DNA from: Lingula anatina
Taxonomy: Eukaryota > Brachiopoda > Lingulata > Lingulida > Lingulidae
NCBI RefSeq assembly: GCF_001039355.2
Contig: NW_019775747.1
Coordinates: forward strand, 1-64,000
Direction of reading: 5' to 3'
Length of the DNA stretch: 64,000 nucleotides
Under the pieces are notes generated by a model that worked only from the letters and a program-made list of their open reading frames with translations, was not told the origin of the DNA and did no database searches. Both the position numbers and the translations under genes were made by a program. Shown piece by piece: positions 24,273-36,689 of this stretch (positions are counted from its first letter, which is position 1; each line of letters starts with the position of its first letter).

Positions 24273-26752
24273 CTTTGCATTATGGTGCATTGCCTGAACT
24301 CTAAAGTTCGGTAGGATACATTTTTCCACCCACCCGATAACCTCATAAATTGGTTCCGCTTGTTTCTCCTACTGCTGTGTACATACTGCAATACTCCTAC
24401 TCAGAATCGATGCAGGGTTCAGGAGATCGAATGCACTTGCTAAGACATGACATGTTGCTATATGAACTGCTCTCTTACGTGTAAGACTGTAAGTTTTGAA
24501 AATTGATAAGACATGGCATTCATAATCTGAATTCCTCAGCAATACAATTTCTTTATAATCAGCATTTTTATTTGATTTCACAAACAGGTCTTATCGAAAG
24601 TAATAGTCGCAATTATTGTAGCAAATCTTTTAACGTTAACGTAATCCCACATGTTCTTTCCCTTTTCCAAGTAATTGCTGTCAAGACCTAGGAAAAGGAT
24701 AAATATGAAATAAGGTTTTACGTTATTGTCATGTTTCCATAATATATATGTCTTACAAAAACATGCACATGGACATCATAGGTAATCAAGGCTGAGTAAT
24801 AGTCAACATGAGTACGATCTCAGACGAATTTAGTGTTATCTCTTATAGCCGAGGGCAATTAGCATTAGGTTTTGCGACGAATATTGACAATAAATTGCAA
24901 GTCAAAAACTATCAGCATATGCTACGTTTGTAATTGTGCTATAATGCTGTGTAGGTTTTAACAGTTTGGCGCAGTGGCATGCTTGTTCTAAAAATATACA
25001 ATTTGATAGGAATAGCAATGGAAAAAACATAAAGATGGCAACAGATTTCAACAAAATTTTATAGTTGTAATATTCATGGCATGTATGTTATTTTCAAATA
25101 GTTCAATTTACATATTTAGCATTTATTTTCTTTCCTTTTGTATATCGTTATTTTTATCCCTGTATACAAGTTCTGGGTCACACTATATGCACCGCAAGTG
25201 CGTCTTGTTGTCAGTTTCTTGTTTTGGTTACTTAGTCTAACTTACAGAAAAATATTACGTAAATGACTATGAAGTGATGGGAATTAAAACAAAATTCAAA
25301 ACGTGCCGCACTTATGTGAACTTTTGACCTAAAGGCCTAGATCAAGCACAATCTCCAAAATCATCTGGACAGTGCGTCAGTGCATCGAACCCAATGTCAT
25401 ATAGTCCATGTCTTATTGTTCTACTGCACGCCCCTAGGGTACTCTAAGTTACGTAGAATATACTTGGTCTCTATCAAATATGTTCTTGGTTTTTGTATTT
25501 TACTCCAAGGGGACATAACGTATTACCTCCGTGGACTGTAATTGAATCGATCGGTTCCAAGACAAGGGCGGTGCGAGGCCCAGATTGTGAGGTCTCGGAT
25601 ATTAAATTTGTATTAGCCATACGTTTCTTATCGCGTTAGAATATGAGAAGATAAAAGCATTTTTGCAATATAAGTTAAGTATAGTAAGGGAAGTTCAGTG
25701 ATAGAGTTCGAATCTGGCTGTGTTACCAAAAGTAAAGACATTATTGTATATTTCTCACAATAAATAAATAAATAAATAAATAATAATGAATATATTATTA
25801 AAACACTGATGGATCATTTTTTCTAAAAATGAACCTTTGAATCCCATTATTGATGCACATTTGGTGTAATATTTACATGATCCTTGCGCTCTCCATTATC
25901 TTTTCTGCTTTCTACTATAGTACCCTCCATTATGAAAAAAAAATGAACAGTAATTAAAAACTGTCATAAAACTGTTTTGCAAATTTTGCACAAAATATGT
26001 GCGTTACGGACATGAGAATTTGTGGAATGACCCTAACATCAATCGCTGTTATGGACCGACAGCATAGTTAACTCGACTATTGGAAAGATATAAGTTACAT
26101 AATTGTACTCAAAGTAAAAGGGCTAGATAGGAACCAATATACCACTGAATTGACCAATAAGTATCAAGCACTGCTGGAGACCAACACAGGATTTTGCGTC
26201 TTATTACAAATGTTAAATTGATTTTCGTTACTTCACGCCTTATTGCAATCGCCAGCAATCAGAGCCAGAAAAGAGAAAAATCTCCCTGAGCTCAAACATG
26301 TATTAAGATATTTTGTTACCCAGTATCTTAAGTCGTACTTTATGAAATACAACAAATCTGATTAAAACGTTCCTAGTAATGATATTGTGATATGTTGTTC
26401 TTTTTTCAAACTTTTGAGAATTAGTTTCTCTGCCATAAACCACAGATTTTGCTAAGAAGTTTAAATGTTCTCGAGGGTGTCACTGATGTTCTATATAGAT
26501 ATAAAGTGGAATTTGATTAACAACTTTTTGAGGATTTTAAGATTTTTTGGCTGAAACTGCTTAAAGTTTAAAGACTTGAATGTATAAAGTGCGACGCGCG
26601 GGCATAAGTTTGTGGAAAGGGGTCTTCATTCCTATACCTTTTCAACGTATATTTTCATAGTACAGGGACAGTGGTCAGTTCGTTAATATCAGATCTAAAA
26701 AATATTTGGCAGTTATCTATAACACCATAATGATCGTTTTTCAGAATTAACG
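24273..26752. other. No gene seen
   Basis: AT-rich DNA with an AAAT repeat (about 25760-25785). A sequence near 25708 (GTTCGAATCT) resembles an internal B box, but no tRNA fold or A box at the right spacing is present. Confidence 0.5.
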
Positions 26753-26880
26753 TGACACTGGTCAATAAAGCGCCAGCGTAACAAATTGGTAAAAAACTAC
26801 TTGACGCCACCACGCTGGCCAGAAGTCATGTTGGTTTGTTTTCCTAATTTGTTACGCTGGCGCTTTATTGACCAGTGTCA
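26753..26880. mobile_element. 128-bp inverted-repeat element (MITE), family unknown
   Basis: A 35-bp arm at 26753-26787, starting TGACACTGGTCAATAAAGCG, is repeated perfectly inverted at 26846-26880 around a 58-bp centre. I see no target duplication, so the superfamily is undetermined. It would form a strong hairpin in RNA from either strand. Confidence 0.7.
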
Positions 26881-28406
26881 ATGCGGGTTAGTGTATGTAT
26901 ATTGTACTTAAATTGGACATTTAAGTTAATTCACTGTGATGACTTTTCACTGCAAATAAGACTCGGCATACAAGATCGTTAAGGGAACCTCTGTTAAACT
27001 ACCTTTTTTGAAAAAGTCAACTGCGCTTATATCTTCCAGACGCACCTTTTCAAAGAATGAAAGTACCCAAAAAGTGCATTTTTGTTATAAATTAAGGAAT
27101 GAATACAACCGGTTACTAGGCCTAAGCCAGTCCACGAAAGAAAGAGGTTTTCAAAACGAATTTTATGCGCCAGTGCTATTTGATGGGTAAAATCACTATA
27201 AAATAATAAAATACATTAACATTTGCAGGCAGACCTTTGCAACTTGAAGCAATGCAGTGAATAATCTTGTTTCTGCTTCTGTAAGCATTGCGTTGTCTTC
27301 TGCTGCGCCGCGGAGCACGTTTTAACTCTGTTTCTAACGTTTCTAACGTTGGCAGTTTTTTCTTCAGCGGCTGACACAATGATTTCGTTCAAGAGTGGTA
27401 AAATACCGAGTACCTTCTCTACACTCGGGGGTAAAAAACCAAGGAAAACTATCATATGTTGTTCACTGAAAAACTGACGGCCTCCGGGTTACAGATTTAT
27501 ATCTCATTCAAATTTCTGAAATCATTGAAGCGTTTTTTAAATTGAAAAAGTAAAATAGAAACATTTTCCAGCTGTATATGGAAGTTACATTAAAGAAAAC
27601 TACTGTAAAGTGACAAACAAAAGAAACAATAGGTAAACATGGTTTTTCTATTGAATAAATTTCATCGTGATATTTAGTGATGATATAACTAATAAGGACA
27701 CGACCCTCACAGAAGAAAAAAATAACTGTGTACCTTCACTCATCCAACCGGCAATCTTCCCTTTCTTTTTCATCATAAAGCATTCTTCACTGAGCTCTAT
27801 CCTTTGTGTTTTAGTTGCCAGTCAAACGGCATAGGTCTTTAATAATTGAACTGAGCAGTCAGAAGAACGTCAAAGTGCTTAACTCTATTAGGAGTACCGA
27901 CACTAACGCCTTATGCCCACGAGCACTCATCGGCAACAGATCATACGCAAAGCGGATCTTAGTTCAATACATTATTGAACAATATTCCAATACCTGAGAT
28001 AGAACACAACGGGCCTTGATAAACCAAACTTGGGAAGAAGTCAGCACCATTTTTTTTTAATTATTGTTTGTTGATAATGCACGCATTAAAGCATACATCT
28101 CAAGGGAGAAAAAAAATCCCTAAGAATATCACTTTGAGATCAGTTCAATATAGAGTAGAATGTTGCTGATGACCAGTGGATCAATACTCTCATCGCCACA
28201 TGAGACGACAGCTACAAATTAGTATACTCTCTCAGTGGACAATAAATCGAAACGCGTTCTTTAGTCCGCTACTGGAGAGAACATGATTACCCTCAGCACC
28301 GAGTTTGATCTACCTAAGTCGATTTATGTCCACAAACACGAGTCTCCCTATTTGATGCAGTCATTTTTGCCTTAAATAATAATACATATACTAATCATAA
28401 TATTAA
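26881..28406. other. No supported gene
   Basis: Two overlapping minus-strand frames around 27180-27455 and a plus frame at 27815-27997 have somewhat protein-like composition but no supporting splice chain or recognised family. Confidence 0.45.
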
Positions 28407-28650
28407 TTTCGTGGGGAAAGTCTATTTATTTCAAGAGGTGACAGGTGGGGCGAGGTCATTCATTTCGAGGGGTGACCGGAGGGGTGAGAGCATTCAGTGC
28501 GAGGGGTGAAATGTGGGGCGAGTCTATTTATTTTGAGGGGTAACAGGTAAGACCATTCCATTCAGTTCCAGGGGTGATGAGACTACTTATTATAGGGGTG
28601 ACAGGTGGGGCGAATCTGTTCAATTTTGGGGGTGACGTGGTACAGGTGGA
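28407..28650. repeat. G-rich minisatellite, unit about 33 bp
   Basis: About seven degenerate units built around AGGGGTGACAGGTGGGGCGA followed by an ATTCA/TTTA segment. Units vary from about 25 to 35 bp. The plus strand carries many GGGG runs spaced closely enough to allow G-quadruplexes. Confidence 0.85.
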
Positions 28651-31600
28651 TTCAGTTGAAGATAAATAAATAAAATGTGCATGCGTACAATGTCATCGCA
28701 TATGTAGATACAGAAAGGGGGTTTATTTCATCACTAAAATCACAAAATCATAGGAAATTGTCCATCAATTCCCCTTTATAGTCGGTGAAAAAAAACAAAA
28801 AACTCGAATCATTTTATTCAGCCTAAGAAGAGTGCATTATTTTTTAAGTGAACGATTACCATTATGGAATTGCCATCGGTGTCTCAATTCAGTACAATAC
28901 AGCGACATTTTGGTGCANTTTTTTCATTACTCAAAAATGACTTTTGGGCACCTAATGGATAGTTTTAACCCGTTTTTTCATCACAGTATACCTTTAAGGG
29001 TAGTCAGAATATTAGAAAGTGTCATTCCAGGTCATATTAGTACTATTTTTTTTTTCATTCGAAATTATAAGAATCATGATTTAGCGGTCTTATTTAATAT
29101 AAATTTGAAAGGCAAGACAAAATAAACAAACAAACAAATACAAGAGGACCATCATACAGTAAGTACATTAAGAAACTTGGCCGTCAGGGTTACGTATTAA
29201 TTTTAATTCATTCTAAACCTATTTGCTTAGAGGGTTTTATAGAGTAGGCGATATCAACATTTTAAAGATGGAGAAACACTTAACTGAATAATACATTTGA
29301 GAATTGACCGTTTCACAATTTGATAATCTTCGGACTACGTGATTCTTTTTACCCGAAATTTTACTTTACATGAAATATTTAGGTCGTAAGATGTGAATCA
29401 ATTTCCGGGAGGTTAAAACAAAAATTGTAAAAAATGCTTATAATTTTTATATTGTATTGCAAAAATTGTGGAAAATGAAAGACATCACTGGTATCACATA
29501 GAAGACGATTCGCCCGAGTTTATTCCAAGGGATATTCAAAACTCGCCTACTAGAGAGAATTTTGAGATCCATTCAAAAACAGAAAAAGCTAGATTGAAAA
29601 TGCAATTCATAAATGTGGATCGTGAAAAAATGCTTTAAATCTTTTTTTTTAACAGGTTTAAAATTCCAAAATGCTCAATTACCACTATTTAAAGTAACGG
29701 AAGTAAATAAGAATGTTTACAAAGATAAAACACCATTTCAATTTTTAAAATTATGGTCCACCTACCGTAAATGAACGTCAGACCCGTAGGCAAAATCTAA
29801 ATATCATACAATGAGCAGAATTTTGAAAATGCTCGAACAGTTACATGTATTATTAATTTTCACTTTCCTGCTTTACCCTTATCATCACCATCATTATTTC
29901 ATGTCGAAACGATATACCACAGGAAATACATTTGTTCAATTGTCAGAAGACAATGTGCGTCAGTGGGCATCGGGAACCTGAATACAAATTTTTAATAGCA
30001 GTATTTATTCTTTCCCTTATTTTCATCATTATTTCATGTCACAGCGATAAACCACGGAAACGCACTTATTCAATTTTCAGGAGAAAAATGGCGTGACTGG
30101 GCGTCGGGTTTTTGCAAACAAACTTAAAATTGCATGCTGGATAGCCACACGGACAGGGTGGAGGTTTTGAAATCTGAAAATTGTTCGAGAATTTTACCTT
30201 AATTCTGAGAACTGACAAGCTCTTAAAATGCAATTGATGTATTACACATTACAGAAGAAAAGAGTTTAAATCACTTACACAGATCTTTGTTGGCTTGTAC
30301 GAAGTTCTGGCTCAGCTTGTATCGGGGTTGAGCTTTGCCTTACAACAAATTGGTGATATTATGAAATAAATATACTATAAAGTTACCACAGTCGTTATGC
30401 TCTTGTCATTCACTTGGATCTATTTACTCTATTAATCGTTTGGAAGTTTTATTGCAGATGTTTTCTGATGCATATCTTTCACAGCAGAGCAGGTGAGTTC
30501 AAATGACTCCCGCCATATCACGTTTGCTATTTCTCTTTCTATAGCAAATATATCGTTCATAAATCAACTGCTTTATAATTTAAATGTAAAAAAATATAGG
30601 TTTTACATAGTTGTGGCATAATGTATAAACAAACAGCACACTGGTGAAAGTAGAGAGCATATACGCAATATTTATATATATATATCAGTGTCTAATAATC
30701 ATTGTAAATTTAGATACTCATTGCAATGTGCATGCGTGCGTATGCGTGTGTTGTTACATGAAATGTATACTAATCATTTAAAACCCTTGGTTGGCCTTGA
30801 AAAAAACCACTTGTGCGGCACGCCACGCCAAAGTCTCATCTAACACAAAAATAGACGGTGTAATCAACACGTAAACTAACGCCCTTATACTTAAAAACTT
30901 GTCCTTGGAACAAAAGTTTAAAAATCATAACATGCTACGTCATTTAAAAAAACGCGTTACAAGCATGGCGTACCTTTTTTCACCCTTTAAAGCTTCACAC
31001 TTCCTCCAGTCTTTACTTTTTGCCGCCTGACTGCTAACTGACTATTCTGGAAGACAGCTCGCACCGCGATGAGCGACTTAATACCTGAAGCAAGGTTAGT
31101 TTGATTCGGAGCTTGTCCGACTTATTTCTAGGCGGTCCGGAGCCGTGAAACTATGACTGAAAGTTTCCTTAGATTTCCTTTTAAATTGCACTTCCCCAAA
31201 CGCATATATGTACATGTATATAGACTGTTCTTTCTGAATATCGAGGATATTTGAATATTGATATTAAAACAACGAAACGGGAAGGCTTATCTTTACCATA
31301 TTATCAAATAACACCAACCGTAAAGACAAAATATTGCTCACAAGAAAGCAATTTAAAAAACCTATCATCGCCATGTAGACGATCAAATTTTAGACTTTAT
31401 TTGTTGAATTCAATTGAGAAGTAGCCTTCCTGATGTACAGGTATTTAGTGTTTTGTAAGTAAGGAAAGAAGTTAACATTTCAGTCTAGATCTACAAAATA
31501 ATGTAGTTGAAAACAATGAATAACAGCGTAACACAGTAGATATCAGTTTCTCGTACCTCCAAAATAAAATAACTTTTTGAATTTAGTTTGCATCTGGCGT

Positions 31601-32479
31601 GATTACTGCATTTCCCATATCTAATATCAATAGACTTGTGTTCCATTGGAGTGATCGGCAGTGAGCGCAATGAGAGAGAGAGAGAGATAACCGATAAAGG
31701 GTCTGACAATTGATGAAATCAGCTTTGATCTACGGTTACTAATACATTTTATCGACACTGAAATGATTGTTTGTGCGTGGTTTATAATCGCGTTAATAGA
31801 GTTACAACAGAAAATGTAAGACAAACGCCATACAACAAAACTACGATTTATTCAGATCTTAAAATTTTACAGAGATATTTAATGGCCTACAAAACAGTTA
31901 TAAGAAAAGATGTCCGAATATTGTGGAATGAAATTAAGTATATTTTCAATCATACTGTAAATATATATATCTTTCTTTTGAACATTCTTTATTTTCCTAA
32001 GTGTCTGTGTCAATCACTGAAAATCACAATCCAAAATGCATTAGTTGTGCTGAGACTCAACTAAACCATTTTAATACCAACAATTACTACAAATAGTGTA
32101 TTTCACTTTGTTTTCATTTCACTAAAAAACACGTACGTGCAGCACGAAGTTATAAGCTAACATTTCCATGATCAGCAAGGCTATTTCCGTCCACAAAGTG
32201 TAGATGCATCATTGGGGAAAAGTCTCCCCTCAAAATCTGTACCCATTCACGGACATCATCAACCGGCTAACTAAAGCAGTCAAAAGAGGCATCCGTAATC
32301 TAACAAACCTCACAGTGTGAAATAGAAAATACAAGCACTCTGCCAACTGCATTTGGAATGTCAACGTCATTCAACGCGTGACAGGAGACGCTGTGTCAGT
32401 CAGTAGAGATAGAAAGTAAAATCCGTGTGTGTGTGTGTGTGTGATCTACTTCAGAAAGTCACCGTTACGGCCCGACTAT
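28651..32479. other. No supported gene; single N at 28918
   Basis: AT-rich. A frame at 29444-29638 without ATG has protein-like composition. A possible orphan minus exon lies at 30279-30338. A GA tract lies at about 31671-31689. The left-hand end of the 32480 gene's 3' UTR is probably here: an ATTAAA on the minus strand at 32070-32075 is a candidate polyadenylation signal. The N at 28918 has no duplication around it. Confidence 0.45.
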
Positions 32480-33535
32480 TCAATGGACTAGGGCCGTAAG
32501 AGCGGGAATGAGAAATGCGGCAAGTAGTGAAATTACAGCCGCAGGTGTCTGGAAAAAAAAGGGAAAATGTGATGATAAGATAATGAACTGGTTCTGCTAC
32601 TTATGACAAAAAAAGTTAAGTATTCTTCTTTAAAATTTATAAATGGTAATACGAAAATGCTACGACCACAAAGACTTTTCTTTTTTTTTATATATACATA
32701 TTACGCAGTTTTTCTTGATTGTGCAATTATAAGAAATTTATATATATATATAAACATATATAATAGGAATCTCTTTACCGCTGCGCTGGCCGGTCCAGTG
32801 GTGGTCTCTGGCGCCATAGTAGATGCCACCGTCGTATTATTGTTTTGTGCGCAAACTTAAAAAAAAAAAAAACATAAAGCAATAAAAGGCTATGTCAACG
32901 TACGGTACGTTTCATGAGAACTTTATACCAGAAAATACACACAACATGCTGTGAACATACAGCATGAACCAAATAAAAACCAAACACTTTAGTTCTGATT
33001 CACAGGTAAAATACAGGTACATGTATATGGCGTTACGCATCTTTGTTACCAAGTCAAGTCACATCACGATTCCCAGTCACCATTGGTAACTATATCGACA
33101 TATAAATACAGCAATAAAATCTCCTCATAATCAATATTTTGATTACAAAAAGGGGTCACACCCTGAAAAAATGTCTATATACCACGTATCGAAGATTTGC
33201 CGACGTTAAAAAAACAATCCGTAAGTGGCCTACGCCCATGCAGGCAGGCAGCATACGCCCATTTGTATACATGGAGTTGGTTCGTTCGTCGCAGACAGTT
33301 AACAGAGATTTTGATTTCATTCAGTTTGCAAGTAAGTGTTTTGCTTGAGGATCCAAGAAGAACGAAACAATTCATTTTGTGTAAGCAAGTTATCAAACAC
33401 TTTAGATTTATAACAAAATAATTTGACTCAAATTCAAAAGAAAAAAATTCACAAAAAAAGAAAAATCGATAAAAACGTCTCACCTATCTGAAATAGAGCC
33501 AGGACAGCAAGTGCGATCACTATGGTGGTCTTCAT
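32480..33535 (-). CDS. GPI-anchored CD52-like micro-glycoprotein precursor (65 aa)
   Basis: Three short exons: 33484-33535, 32779-32855 and 32480-32548. Donors are GTGAGA and GTAAAG, acceptors TTTAAG and TTCCAG, phases 1 and 0, 198 nt in all. Residues 1-20 form a signal peptide (MKTT, then an Ile/Val/Ala/Leu core) with a V-C-A cleavage site after residue 20. The mature segment, from Gln21 to about Ser41, is Asn/Thr/Ala/Pro-rich with overlapping N-glycosylation sequons at Asn23 and Asn24 and many Thr/Ser for O-glycans. Residues 38-45 hold small residues (Gly, Ala, Ser) suited to a GPI attachment site. Residues 46-64 are a hydrophobic tail ending Val-His-stop. An in-frame TGA lies six codons before the ATG in the same exon, fixing the start. 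By layout it is a surface glycan carrier like human CD52. No sequence homology is claimed. It could instead be a single-pass membrane peptide. Confidence 0.72.
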
Positions 33536-33556
33536 GCTGCAGAAATAAGGTCACAA
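33536..33556 (-). other. 5' UTR part of the GPI-peptide first coding exon
   Basis: The acceptor CTTTCAG ends just above 33556 on the minus strand. The 21 nt to the ATG contain an in-frame TGA. This implies at least one non-coding upstream exon. Confidence 0.5.
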
Positions 33557-34582
33557 CTGAAAGAGTCAAAGAATGGAAAACAGAATGGGTAAACTGTTCA
33601 TAAGGCTAGGGGCGCTATTTTTTAAAACAACAAGCCATTCTATTGGCAGGCAGTGTCACGTGAAGGGAGCAATCTGCAAATTCCGCCTAGTGACAATGAA
33701 CCCGTTGCAACGGTTTAGTTCACACTTTTGTAGTTAATATGTTCAATCCAAACTAACACCAATTTTTTCAAAAACTAAAAAATGAATCAATAAAAAACGT
33801 TTTCTATATTAAAATAGCTGAAGGCAACATTTCTAATACAAGCTGTTCAGTAGGCGGGACGATCACGCACTTGCGCCAGCTTGCTCACCACCCGCCTTAA
33901 CACAAAACCCCGCCATTACAGTAGAATCATCTACCACAGGATCTTCTCATTTTTCATAATACGAATAACGACAAATCGGTGCATTGATATATTAAGCGCA
34001 GTTTAAATCACACTATAAGAATAAAATAAAATCAGCTTTGATGTCTTTCAATGACATTTTTCATCAACATATCGACTTCGGTTGACCCGTTGTGCTGCGT
34101 GGTGGTGTTTCGAAATTCCTGTTAAACATTAAGTTATGCAAAATGTAAGATTGCACTAAACGTGATATTCAAAGTCTCTTTTCCCAAATTTCTAAATGCT
34201 TACATGCCGTCACAGAATCAGAAGCAAAAACAAGCATCCCGATTTGTTAAACCAGTCTGTAATAATCTGTCCAAAAAGCCGGTTTATTTTCGACTTTAAT
34301 TTGTTACCCAATAATCATAAAAAATTACATTTAGGCGCAATCTTTTGCTTAAAGGACGAACACAACGCTTTCATCGATCGCACACAATTAGAATAGCCGT
34401 CTTTGGCGCAATCCAATAATCCGTTGCTATGGGTTCCGCAAAATATAATTCCCCGCCATTCATAGGTCACGGAAGGAAAATAAGAAATAACTGACTTTAG
34501 ACTCTTGATTTTGTCATATGCCTCTTACAGGTATGTACATTTAACCGATTTTCATTTTGTAAAAAAGGTAAAATGACCTTAC

Positions 34583-34670
34583 CTGCACGTATCACAGATT
34601 AGGCTGAGAGCTGCCACAAACGCACAGTAGATTCTGTGTTCTAGTCTGCAATTCTGTGTCTGATAATACC
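34583..34670 (-). other. Candidate non-coding first exon of the GPI-peptide gene
   Basis: A strong donor (GTAAGG after ACGTGCAG) lies about 1 kb upstream of the acceptor at 33557, in locally GC-richer DNA. The upper limit is a guess. A second donor-like site (CCAG then GTAAGA) lies at about 35250. Confidence 0.3.
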
Positions 34671-36683
34671 TACGTATGACTAATATTGGAAGAGCTTATC
34701 TTTGAAGGGGGAGTCAGGTTAGTCCAACAAAAAATGACTTCATTCCCATGCTCAATGAGAAGGTTTGCTTCAAGCAAAACGTGATATTAAAATGGCCTGA
34801 AGAGAAATTTCCATTTTTTATTATCCGAAATGCACTCACTGGTTACTGGTTAACGCATTAGATTTTATAGCCACAGTAAATTTTCTAGGTTTTGTCATAG
34901 AACCTATGTCAGTGTCACGTTATTGTTGATACAATGTAAATATTTAACTATTATGAGGTATCATATAGTTAACTTCCTTACTATACAGCTGCATGGCAGT
35001 AGGGTTTTATATATTGAATATTGAGGAGAAGAGGAAAGTTTTAATACCAATATCTTCAGCAAATTAAAAATAAAATAAAATAAAATAAAAAAAAACAATA
35101 AAAAAACAAAGCAATAATATACAGGTGCCAAATAATGTTTTAAATTTTTTAATGTTTAAAAATACAATTGTCCCTAACATATTGTTTAACCGTGAAGTAA
35201 AAGCGCTCTGTGGAGAGGGTAAAGATCGTCTTTTCCACCCATTTTCTTACCTGGCAACTTCTAACAGCGGGAAGTCGTGTTTTTATTTCTCCTTGGTACC
35301 AAATTATAATAACAATACAAGACGGCAAGCGGAAAATCTTTACAAAATGTCAATAGACAGACATTCAAAGTAGGTCATGTGCGTTTTCAGGCGAACAGTT
35401 GCTTAAGTAAGTGTGGGACAGGTATTGACCTTAACGAGGTCACTAAAAGAGATGTGGGCCGTGGTTTTCTGCCTGGATCCAAATTTCTAAATTTACTTGA
35501 ACAGTATAACAAATTTACTGCCCGTCAAACTGTATGGCTACACAGACTCAAAGTAAATCACGATTTTTTGATAAAAAAAAAACAATATATAAATTACTGC
35601 AAGAGACATGCAAATCATATGAACACGTGTATAATTTAAGGTCTTTTTATTGCTGAAGCTTTCAATCGACCACTCGATCGATCCTAGTACAAATGTACAG
35701 TAGTATTGTACAGAACTGGTGCAAATCCAACATTGCAAAACAGATGACGATCAAGTTTTCAACAGACTCACTATGGCAACTGAAGGGCTCTATTTACTCA
35801 GTCTATTTGACCGCCACCTCAATTGCCCTAAACATCTTCAGAGCGTTTAAGGTGGAATACTCCACACTGACGGATCTGTTGTATTTTTTCAAAGTTGAAT
35901 CAATAAACGGTGAATGCTGCGTCTAACGTCTCATCTTTACCCTTACTGCCTGTGACATAAAGCGGGGCATAAGCCTACTGATTGTGAAGAAATACATGTA
36001 CTTCAGTAATAATGGCTACCCTAATGGAGCAGCTAGTGTGTCACGAATACAATGTAAAGCTGTCGTACGGAATTGCATGTTTTAACACTGGTTTTTAGGT
36101 TCAAAAATATACTAATATGTTCGCATATTAGCCATATAATTCCAGAGTGGAGTCTCAAAAACAATGGTATATAAGAAAATGTATCTAATTCATGTATAGA
36201 AGGAAATAGTGATGTCAGGACTGCCGATTTTACACAGTTAAAAAACCTAGTTAACCAACTACCAGACCGTAAAATGGACTGCTTGAATAAATATATTTTT
36301 TGAATTACTAGCACACGTTATCACATAAACCTATGGCATACAGATTGTTTTTAAAATATAAATAGCAGTTACCCTGTCTTTTTCAGTGTGTTACTTTCTC
36401 CTTTTGACAGCTACTGTTAGCCTAAATAACATCCTGAATCACTTTTAATGTACATTCTATGCAGTCAATGACAGTTACTTAGAAACAAGTGGATGTTTTC
36501 ACTTGGAGATATAGAATTATGGAGGGTCTCTTAAATTGCAACGGCTCTCTTATCTATGGAATAAAAACAAAGTGATATAGCATGTATTTTAATGGTATAA
36601 AGTTGCAGCAATTTATACACACAAGTTTGTATTCCGATTTTCAATATGTGCCTCCCATTTTAGCACCTTTTTGAGCAGTTCTG
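34671..36683. other. No gene seen
   Basis: AT-rich with an AAAAT repeat near 35065-35100. Three short plus-strand frames between 35125 and 35926 show no family resemblance. Confidence 0.45.
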
Positions 36684-36689
36684 TTTATT
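36684..36689 (-). other. Candidate polyadenylation signal of RASGEF1
   Basis: AATAAA on the minus strand, the first canonical signal after the predicted stop at 38071. It would give a 3' UTR of about 1.4 kb. Confidence 0.35.

Noticed and set aside
25700-25730. tRNA-like B box GTTCGAATCT
   Set aside because: No A box at the proper distance and no cloverleaf pairing.
27176-27455. Two overlapping minus-strand frames with basic residues
   Set aside because: No family recognised, no splice chain, and neither frame is clearly better than the other.
30279-30338. Possible minus-strand 60-nt exon with GTAAGTGA donor
   Set aside because: The donor is good, but the acceptor lacks a pyrimidine tract, two frames are open, and no partner exon was found.
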